This document shows, in pieces, positions 8,224-13,092 of a DNA stretch of 15,913 bases. The translations under genes were made by a program, and so were the position numbers. Below the pieces are notes generated by a model. That model made no database searches. It saw nothing but the letters and a program-made list of their open reading frames with translations, and had not been told where the DNA came from. This stretch comes from Syntrophus sp. (in: bacteria) (GTDB lineage: Bacteria > Desulfobacterota > Syntrophia > Syntrophales > UBA8958), in contig DMAT01000114.1 in the NCBI GenBank assembly GCA_003451635.1, positions 1-15,913 of the forward strand, in the 5' to 3' direction. Numbering within the stretch: the stretch's first letter is position 1; each line of letters starts with the position of its first letter.

Positions 8224-8688
8224 TCACTTCAATTTATTGATCCGTTCCGTAGGAGAGACAATATCCGTCAGGCGAACCCCGAATTTATCATTAACGACGA
8301 CAACTTCCCCCCTGGCAATGAGACGGCTATTTACATAAACATCCATTGGTTCCCCGGCCAGTTTTGATAGTTCGACTACTGATCCCTGCCCGAGTTGAAG
8401 GAGCTCGTTGATGAGCATATGGCATCTGCCCAATTCGACATTCAAAGTCAGAGGAATATCCAGGATAAATTCAATATCGAGGTTGCCCTTTGGCGTCTCG
8501 ACTTTTCTAACTTCTTGAAAATTGACGCTGGCAACCTCGGTTTTCTTTGGAGAAGCTCCCCGTGTCTGCTCTAATTCCTCCTGAACATCGTCCCAGGATA
8601 AATCATCATCACTTTTTGTTTTTTCGCCTTCCGGTTCGACACTGGCGTCGATACCCTTCAAAAGGGCATCTATTTCATTCTGCTCCAT
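8224..8688 (-). CDS. fliN: Flagellar motor switch protein FliN, with an N-terminal CheY-docking-like motif
   Basis: This 154-residue protein ends in a standard SpoA domain (about residues 72-150), including LDIEFILDIPLTLNVELGR, LLQLGQGSVVELSKLAGEP and GEVVVVNDKFGVRLTDIVS. FliN builds the lower C-ring of the switch and helps deliver export cargo. The N terminus is unusual: NEIDALLKGID at residues 4-14 matches the CheY-P-binding EIDALL motif normally found in FliM and in Bacillus FliY. It is followed by an acidic linker containing DDLSWDDVQEELE. No CheC-like phosphatase domain is present, so this is not a full FliY. The ATG lies 3 bases after the fliM stop. CheY binding here is inference. Confidence 0.93.
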   Translation of the reverse strand: MEQNEIDALLKGIDASVEPEGEKTKSDDDLSWDDVQEELEQTRGASPKKTEVASVNFQEVRKVETPKGNLDIEFILDIPLTLNVELGRCHMLINELLQLGQGSVVELSKLAGEPMDVYVNSRLIARGEVVVVNDKFGVRLTDIVSPTERINKLK

Positions 8689-8691
8689 ATT

Positions 8692-9681
8692 TCAGTCCTC
8701 TTTTCCTGAAAATATCTCCGATATTTGAACCGCCTGATTTCCACGGTAAATGGCCGGTCGTCCAGCAAATTTCTTTATTCCCTCAACCATAATCGATAGT
8801 TCCGAAGTAACCGATTCATCCAGTTGAATGACATCACCTCGCCGCAGATGTACCACATCTCGGGAGCTGATCTGAGTGGTCCCAAGTTCAACAATGATTT
8901 CCACATTGGATCTGAGGATATTTTTCTTGAACCTTTCCACAAGGGATTGGTCGGCTTCCATTTGCTCGCTCTGGAAACCTGCCTGTAGTTTGTCCTTGAT
9001 GGGCTCCAGGGCGGCATAAGGCAGGCAAAGTGTCATCATGCCGCTCGAAGATTCGACTTCAATTTCGAAGTTAATGACGATAACAACGTCCGTAGGTGAG
9101 GCGATATACACGAACTGGGGGTTCATCTCCGACCGTTGATAGGTCATCTTAACTTCTATTAAGGATTTCCACGCCTTTTCCATGTCTGTGAGGGCGTTAA
9201 TGACCACTCTTCGAATAACATTACTCTCAATTGCCGTAAATTCTCTTCCCTCAACCTTGAAGGTGTCTTTTCCCGTGCCGCCAAAGAGGATATCAACGAG
9301 CATAAAGATAATTTTTGCTTCAAACACAATCAAACCACTTCCTCTCAACGGATCAAGGCGAAACAGGTGCAGGCTCGTTGGTACGGGCAGTGTCTTCAGG
9401 AACTCACCAAATTTGATCATATCCACTGAAATCGCGCTGACGCTTGTCACTTTGCGAAGCAGCGAAGACAATGTCGTCCTGAAGGCGCGGGAAAATTTTT
9501 CGTTTGTCATATCGAGGGTCGGCATCCGTCCCCGAATGATCCTGTCCTGGCTGGTCAGATCATAGGGCGTAATATCCGCAGGATCACGAATATCCTCCAC
9601 CTCCGTCTCCGTCTCGATTTCTCCGCCCGATATTCCCCTCAGGAGGGCGTCGACTTCTTCCTGCGATAGTATGCGAGTCAT
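8692..9681 (-). CDS. fliM: Flagellar motor switch protein FliM
   Basis: This 329-residue protein is the C-ring switch component that binds phosphorylated CheY and links FliG to FliN. The CheY-docking peptide is at the N terminus (ILSQEEVDALLRGI, residues 4-17). An acidic linker follows, then the CheC-like middle domain beginning near DLTSQDRIIRGRMPTLDM and containing GGTGKD, and a C-terminal SpoA domain (LRSNVEIIVELGTTQISSRD, then LRRGDVIQLD). Length and domain order are normal. The ATG at 9679-9681 has AAGGT immediately upstream. The gap to fliL is 31 bases and to fliN 3 bases, so the switch proteins are probably co-translated. Confidence 0.97.
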   Translation of the reverse strand: MTRILSQEEVDALLRGISGGEIETETEVEDIRDPADITPYDLTSQDRIIRGRMPTLDMTNEKFSRAFRTTLSSLLRKVTSVSAISVDMIKFGEFLKTLPVPTSLHLFRLDPLRGSGLIVFEAKIIFMLVDILFGGTGKDTFKVEGREFTAIESNVIRRVVINALTDMEKAWKSLIEVKMTYQRSEMNPQFVYIASPTDVVIVINFEIEVESSSGMMTLCLPYAALEPIKDKLQAGFQSEQMEADQSLVERFKKNILRSNVEIIVELGTTQISSRDVVHLRRGDVIQLDESVTSELSIMVEGIKKFAGRPAIYRGNQAVQISEIFSGKED

Positions 9682-9712
9682 ACCTTGTTCCTATGCATAT
9701 ATTTCTTGATGC

Positions 9713-10216
9713 TCACTGGACAACAAACTCGGTAAAATATACTTTTGATATTTTCGCCGTCGAGACGATACTGTTGAGCCGCATCAGTATTTCCTCACGC
9801 AATCGCTGCTTGCCGCCTACGTCCATCAGTTCCTTATAGGTTTTGGCGGACAGGAGGTCGAGGATATTATCCCTCATTCTTGGCTTCAACATATCAAGCT
9901 CTTTAACGCCCAGGGGATCGCTAATCTCCAATTGCATGATGAGCTTTAAGTACCTCTCTCCCTGATTGTCCTGGAGATTGATAATAAAAGGCTCCATCGG
10001 ATAGACCGTGCCAATGACCGGTGGAGCTTGTACAACTACTTTCTTCGCGGGGGTCTTCATAAAGAAATAATAGCCGGCACCGCCGCCGCCAATAACTAAT
10101 ACGAGAACTACTGAAAGGATGATGATCCATTTCAGCAGGGGGCCATTTCCCTTTTTCTGTGGCTGTGGATCAAGCTGTTCCGCATCGCCAAGCTCATCAT
10201 TTTTCCCTTTCGCCAC
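9713..10216 (-). CDS. fliL: Flagellar basal-body-associated protein FliL
   Basis: This 167-residue single-pass membrane protein belongs to the FliL family, which surrounds and supports stator units at the motor. It has a short cytoplasmic N terminus rich in charged residues, one membrane helix at about residues 29-53 (WIIILSVVLVLVIGGGGAG then YYFF) and a periplasmic stomatin/SPFH-like domain. That domain starts near YPMEPFIINLQDNQGERYL and ends at ISKVYFTEFVVQ, the usual FliL C terminus. The start is GTG at 10214-10216 with GGAGGG about 8 bases upstream. An ATG eight bases upstream of the GTG is out of frame. The gene sits between the stator genes and fliM, as in many bacteria. Confidence 0.95.
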   Translation of the reverse strand: MAKGKNDELGDAEQLDPQPQKKGNGPLLKWIIILSVVLVLVIGGGGAGYYFFMKTPAKKVVVQAPPVIGTVYPMEPFIINLQDNQGERYLKLIMQLEISDPLGVKELDMLKPRMRDNILDLLSAKTYKELMDVGGKQRLREEILMRLNSIVSTAKISKVYFTEFVVQ

Positions 10217-10236
10217 CTTTTCATCCCTCCTTTATC

Positions 10237-10920
10237 TTATGATCTGAATATAATTTTAATACTCTGCTTCGTTTCGTCTTTCAAAGCTCCGTATCCCATT
10301 GCTGAAAATCGATGGGGTTCCAAGCGGCCTTTTTCAATAAGATATCTGGTTATTGTCCCCGCCCTGAGCATGCTCATATCGACCGATGTTATAGAGGGCC
10401 TTCCAGATAGTTCATTTTTGTCATAACACTCTATCCTGATATTGATCTTTTCATCTCGAATCTTGTCGGCAATATTTGTCAGAATCTTTTCTCCATAACT
10501 GTGCAGAATGCAGCTATCATGCTTAAAAAGGCTTGCCTCTTCCATATTGACCGTTACATCATTTCTAATCTGGTCAACGGTCGCCTGCTTCTCTCCTCCC
10601 ATGATAGCCAGCATTATCGCTTTCAATTTCCCTGCTTTCCCATCATCATGGTTTGTGAGGGCTTTTTTCCGCTTCTCAACCTCGATATCGCGATCTCGAT
10701 AGGGAGAGATAAACGGGCTGATAATGCTTCTAAACACCCCTTCAGTTTTTCCGGGAGACATCGTCTTGTTTAAAGAGTCCGTAGCCAGCAGAATCTCACT
10801 ACTTTGTATGCTGGAAAAGGACAATATCAGGACGAAAAAAGTGAAAATGAGGGTCATCATGTCATTGAAAGTCAACAACCAGTTTTCTCTCTTGACCGTG
10901 GTTTTGGGGATTTCCCTCAT
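10237..10920 (-). CDS. MotB-like stator protein 2: intact ion-binding helix, degenerate peptidoglycan-binding domain
   Basis: This 227-residue MotB-family protein has a canonical N-terminal membrane segment, NWLLTFNDMMTLIFTFFVLI (residues 13-32), with Asp20 where MotB carries its essential ion-binding Asp (E. coli Asp32). The C-terminal OmpA-like domain (about residues 125-227) is recognisable from LHSYGEKILTNIADKIRDEK and MSMLRAGTITRYLIEKG, with FSAMGYG following. Its ligand motif has decayed: the usual EGHTD reads ECYDK, the NWELS stretch reads SVDMS, and the loop plus NRRVEI near the end is shortened to KQSIKII. The LSxxRA-type Arg remains. It therefore looks able to conduct ions but poorly suited to bind the wall. 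It starts 6 bases after the first MotB-like gene, with GAGGTAGG upstream. Confidence 0.85.
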   Translation of the reverse strand: MREIPKTTVKRENWLLTFNDMMTLIFTFFVLILSFSSIQSSEILLATDSLNKTMSPGKTEGVFRSIISPFISPYRDRDIEVEKRKKALTNHDDGKAGKLKAIMLAIMGGEKQATVDQIRNDVTVNMEEASLFKHDSCILHSYGEKILTNIADKIRDEKINIRIECYDKNELSGRPSITSVDMSMLRAGTITRYLIEKGRLEPHRFSAMGYGALKDETKQSIKIIFRS

Positions 10921-10926
10921 TAACGC

Positions 10927-11631
10927 CTACCTCGATTCATCCGATCTTGCCCTGAGATATATATCAACACGTCTGTTCCCGGCGTTGACAGCAGTGTCTC
11001 CATCGGCAAGCGGCTGGTGCGAACTGAATCCGGCAGCGTCAACATGTTGACCCTGGACACCGCCGCTTTGCATGAGATATTGCCTGACCTGGGATGCCCT
11101 TGCCATGGATAGTTCCCAATTGGACGGATAAAGTGATGTTTGTATTTTATTCTCGTCCGTATGTCCTTCAATTATAACTCCAAGCTGGTGCTGGTTTACC
11201 AATCTGGATACTTCTAAAAGGAGGGGATAAGCGTCCGGTCGCAGGGAAGCCAGCCCAGTTGGGAATAGCAGCGGCGCCGTCATTCTCAGCCTTAATCCAC
11301 GCCGGTTCGTATTTAAGCCCGCCGATTCAGTCAGCCCTCTGGATACAATGACCTGATGTAACGCTTCCGAAGCGCCAACCAACACAGAACTCCCCTCTTG
11401 AATATATTTTGTTGATTCCCCGGGACTGCGCATATTTGCGCCGTTTAGAGGTCTCTTTTCTTCCAATGATTTTCTGGCCGACATCATTTCTTTTTGATCC
11501 TGTTTTGAATTAGCAATAAGAAGTATAAAAAAAACGATCATGATCATGATCAGGGAACAGTAAATGGGCTGCCAATCGATAATGGAATGATCTACATCCC
11601 CATGATTCAATCTTTCGGATCGCTCAGGCAT
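10927..11631 (-). CDS. MotB-like stator protein 1: intact peptidoglycan-binding domain, ion-binding Asp replaced by Ser
   Basis: This 234-residue MotB/OmpA-family protein has one membrane helix at about residues 22-41. Aligned without gaps to MotB, IYCSLIMIMIVFF falls on AYADFMTAMMAFF, so Ser26 takes the place of the essential ion-carrying Asp. No other acidic residue lies in the helix. The OmpA-like domain looks complete: LLFPTGLASLRPDA, EGHTDE at about 155-160, NWELSMARASQVRQYL at about 171-186, and the final NRRVDIYL. The ATG at 11629-11631 overlaps the motA stop by 8 bases (ATGCCTGA) and has AGGAGG 13 bases upstream. A TTG at 11667 would add 12 residues unlike the family. It looks like a wall anchor that cannot conduct ions itself. 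Confidence 0.85.
   Translation of the reverse strand: MPERSERLNHGDVDHSIIDWQPIYCSLIMIMIVFFILLIANSKQDQKEMMSARKSLEEKRPLNGANMRSPGESTKYIQEGSSVLVGASEALHQVIVSRGLTESAGLNTNRRGLRLRMTAPLLFPTGLASLRPDAYPLLLEVSRLVNQHQLGVIIEGHTDENKIQTSLYPSNWELSMARASQVRQYLMQSGGVQGQHVDAAGFSSHQPLADGDTAVNAGNRRVDIYLRARSDESR
11536..11551. repeat. Short tandem ATGATC repeat in the motB-like 1 membrane helix
   Basis: GATCATGATCATGATC is a palindromic run of 2.7 copies of a 6-base unit. It encodes the Ile-Met-Ile-Met-Ile stretch of the membrane helix, three codons after the Asp-to-Ser position. Gain or loss of one unit would change the helix by two residues without a frameshift. Confidence 0.6.
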
Positions 11632-12397
11632 TTGAAAAAAGCGACCTCCTCTGTCTGGGCGCCACAAACGAATGAAGCTTTTGTTCGACCATGCGGGGAT
11701 TGTCTCCCGCCTGAATAGAAAGCACTCCCCTGATGATGAGTTGCTTGACCAATAATTCCTCCGAGCTTTTCGTTCTCAGCTTGCCGGCAATAGGATGAAA
11801 AATAAGATTTGAGAGGACAACTCCATAAAATGTCGTGATGAGTGCTATCGCCATGGATGGTCCAATTGTTCGCGGTTCATTCATCTTCATCAGCATTTGC
11901 ACAAGCCCGATAAGAGTCCCCAACATGCCCATGGCCGGTGCAAAGTTTCCCATACTGGTAAATATGTCTGCCCCGAGCCGATGGCGCTCAGCAATAAAGC
12001 TCAACTCCGTCTCCAGAATATTCGACATATCTTCCGGCTCAATACCGTCAACAATCATGTTGACGGCCTTGACGAAAAAAGGGTCTCTGATCTGTTTTGT
12101 CATATCCTGTAAGGCAAGGAGACCTTCTCTCCGCGCCATTTTTGACATGCCGACCATGATCTTGATCATTTCATCGACCTTGAATTCCTTTCTGAAAAAG
12201 GCATTTTTTGCGACCTTGATGACACCGAGCATATCGCTGAGACGATAATTGATCAATATCGCCCCCGTTGTTCCCCCGAGAACGATCATAAGCGATGGTC
12301 CATCTATGAACCATGCCAATCCTCCTCCCCCCGAGATCATGGCCAGGATGACCAGGCTGAACGCGCCGATGATGCCGATGATCGTGGCTATATCCAA
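11624..12397 (-). CDS. motA: Flagellar motor stator protein MotA (PomA-like)
   Basis: This 257-residue protein has the four membrane segments of MotA/PomA at about residues 3-22, 30-51, 147-170 and 182-204, with the large cytoplasmic loop between the second and third. PAMGMLGTLIGLVQML (Pro154) and ALITTFYGVVLSNLIFHPIA are hallmark sequences. Thr161 and Thr189 fall where sodium-type PomA has Thr158 and Thr186, a weak hint of Na+ coupling. In the rotor-facing loop, RREGLLALQDM keeps the conserved Arg (E. coli Arg90, here Arg89), but the conserved Glu (E. coli Glu98, PomA Glu96) is Gln97. The start is TTG at 12395-12397: an in-frame stop lies two codons upstream, MDIATIIG fits the family, and GGTGGA precedes it. 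Confidence 0.95.
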   Translation of the reverse strand: MDIATIIGIIGAFSLVILAMISGGGGLAWFIDGPSLMIVLGGTTGAILINYRLSDMLGVIKVAKNAFFRKEFKVDEMIKIMVGMSKMARREGLLALQDMTKQIRDPFFVKAVNMIVDGIEPEDMSNILETELSFIAERHRLGADIFTSMGNFAPAMGMLGTLIGLVQMLMKMNEPRTIGPSMAIALITTFYGVVLSNLIFHPIAGKLRTKSSEELLVKQLIIRGVLSIQAGDNPRMVEQKLHSFVAPRQRRSLFSNA

Positions 12398-12487
12398 ATT
12401 TTATCCACCATGCCTGGAATATCCTTCCGGGTCCGTTACTGATCTATTGCTTATCTTGATTTTTACTTATCCTTCAGCACTCTACTG

Positions 12488-12503
12488 AGCAATTTGCGTA
12501 CCA
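12488..12503 (-). promoter_or_regulatory. Sigma-54 (-24/-12) promoter candidate for the motA-fliA operon
   Basis: The minus strand reads TGGTAC-GCAAA-TTGCT. Against the sigma-54 consensus TGGCAC-N5-TTGCW it has one mismatch (C to T) and exact GG-N10-GC spacing. The predicted start point is near 12477, giving a leader of about 80 bases before the motA TTG. Sigma-54 control of middle flagellar genes is known in many polar-flagellated Gram-negatives; its use here is inferred from sequence. Confidence 0.7.
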
Positions 12504-12550
12504 AACCAAACAATATAGGCAACCATTTGATTACATGTAAGATTAATGCT

Positions 12551-12584
12551 GGGAAAGGCCCTATGGTTTAGGGAAATGGCCTGA
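12551..12584. promoter_or_regulatory. Possible activator-binding region upstream of the motA promoter
   Basis: Two similar boxes, GGGAAAGGCC (12551-12560) and GGGAAATGGCC (12571-12581), flank a CCCTA-TGGTT-TAGGG dyad (12559-12573). They lie about 75-105 bases upstream of the predicted start point, where enhancer-binding activators of sigma-54 promoters usually sit. A 10-bp palindrome, TTACATGTAA, lies between them and the promoter at 12531-12540. No specific regulator can be named. Confidence 0.3.
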
Positions 12585-12642
12585 AAGTAATCGTCATTAT
12601 ATTGACGTCATGATGAAAGCCAAAAGTTATGCAGTGATAATT

Positions 12643-12933
12643 TTAAGCCCAAATATCAATCACAGTGCCCTTTTCTTTGTGAGGGGGCGACAATGAATAC
12701 ATTATTGCGGAATGATCTCGAACAGAAGGGGATGATTTTTGATAAGTAAGGTCGATATGGATAATATCGTCCGTGGTTATGTCGACAATGTCTTCAATAT
12801 CCTTATGCCGGAGGATAACATCTTGGACTTTATCCCCGATTTCCAAATCTGCGTAGCTTCGGCGGCCTTTTTTCGCTAAGATGGCCGGCGATTTTTCCGG
12901 AGCGGCGACGGGATATGCGGGTTTGATTTCCAT
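12643..12933 (-). CDS. Hypothetical protein in the flbD position
   Basis: This is a 96-residue open frame from the ATG at 12931-12933. I do not recognise the family. It has no signal peptide, membrane helix or cysteine, and it ends in GTVIDIWA. The N-terminal third is Pro/Ala/Lys-rich (PAYPVAAPEKSP). The middle, SYADLEIGDKVQDVILRH then DIEDIVDITTDDIIHIDL, alternates hydrophobic and acidic residues and suggests beta structure; a small OB- or S1-like barrel is only a guess. It does not resemble FlbD, FlgM or PilZ, although it lies between flgE and motA, where flbD often sits. The ribosome-binding site is weak (GAG only), but a sigma-54-like element lies about 95 bases upstream. Codon content is plausible for a real gene, yet translation is unproven. 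Confidence 0.6.
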   Translation of the reverse strand: MEIKPAYPVAAPEKSPAILAKKGRRSYADLEIGDKVQDVILRHKDIEDIVDITTDDIIHIDLTYQKSSPSVRDHSAIMYSLSPPHKEKGTVIDIWA

Positions 12934-13028
12934 AAAGCGCTCAGTAACTAACTTGACGTCCTATGAGAACAAGCGACACATTCTCAAACCTACCTGGGTA
13001 CTTAACTTAAAGCTGTATTTATGTCAAC

Positions 13029-13044
13029 GGCAAAAGAGGCGCCA
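13029..13044 (-). promoter_or_regulatory. Sigma-54-like promoter candidate overlapping the flgE terminator
   Basis: The minus strand reads TGGCGC-CTCTT-TTGCC. Against TGGCAC-N5-TTGCW there is one mismatch in the -24 box and one at the last, weakly conserved base, with exact GG-N10-GC spacing. The -24 box lies in the second arm of the terminator stem and the -12 box in its T-run. The predicted start is near 13018, about 85 bases before the unknown gene. A chance match is possible because the terminator fixes half of the sequence. Confidence 0.45.
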
Positions 13045-13074
13045 AAATGAACTGTATCATTTTGGCGCCTCTTT
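13033..13074 (-). terminator. Rho-independent terminator after flgE
   Basis: A perfect 18-bp inverted repeat (13033-13050 paired with 13057-13074) encloses a 6-base loop. In the minus-strand RNA the arms are AAAGAGGCGCCAAAATGA and TCATTTTGGCGCCTCTTT, followed by one more T. The stem begins 18 bases after the flgE stop. The A/T-rich ends and G/C core make it functional in either direction, but no plus-strand gene points at it. Confidence 0.9.
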
Positions 13075-13092
13075 AAAGTATTTTGCTTTCTC

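Larger units (their letters stand above)
12398..12642 (-). other. 245-bp non-coding leader and promoter region of the motA operon
   Basis: No credible coding frame was seen between the unknown gene and motA. The region holds a strong sigma-54-type promoter (12488-12503), a predicted leader of about 80 bases, and upstream repeats and palindromes that could bind an activator. There is no clear Rho-independent terminator with a T-run for the preceding small gene, so some read-through into motA is possible. Confidence 0.7.

Noticed and set aside
11632..11667. A TTG start giving MotB-like 1 a 12-residue extension
   Set aside because: The extension overlaps the region encoding the motA C terminus and contains the likely Shine-Dalgarno AGGAGG for the downstream ATG.
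13022..13027. A perfect TTGACA box on the minus strand ahead of the unknown gene
   Set aside because: No reasonable -10 box is found 16-18 bases downstream, so a sigma-70 promoter is poorly supported compared with the -24/-12 match beside it.
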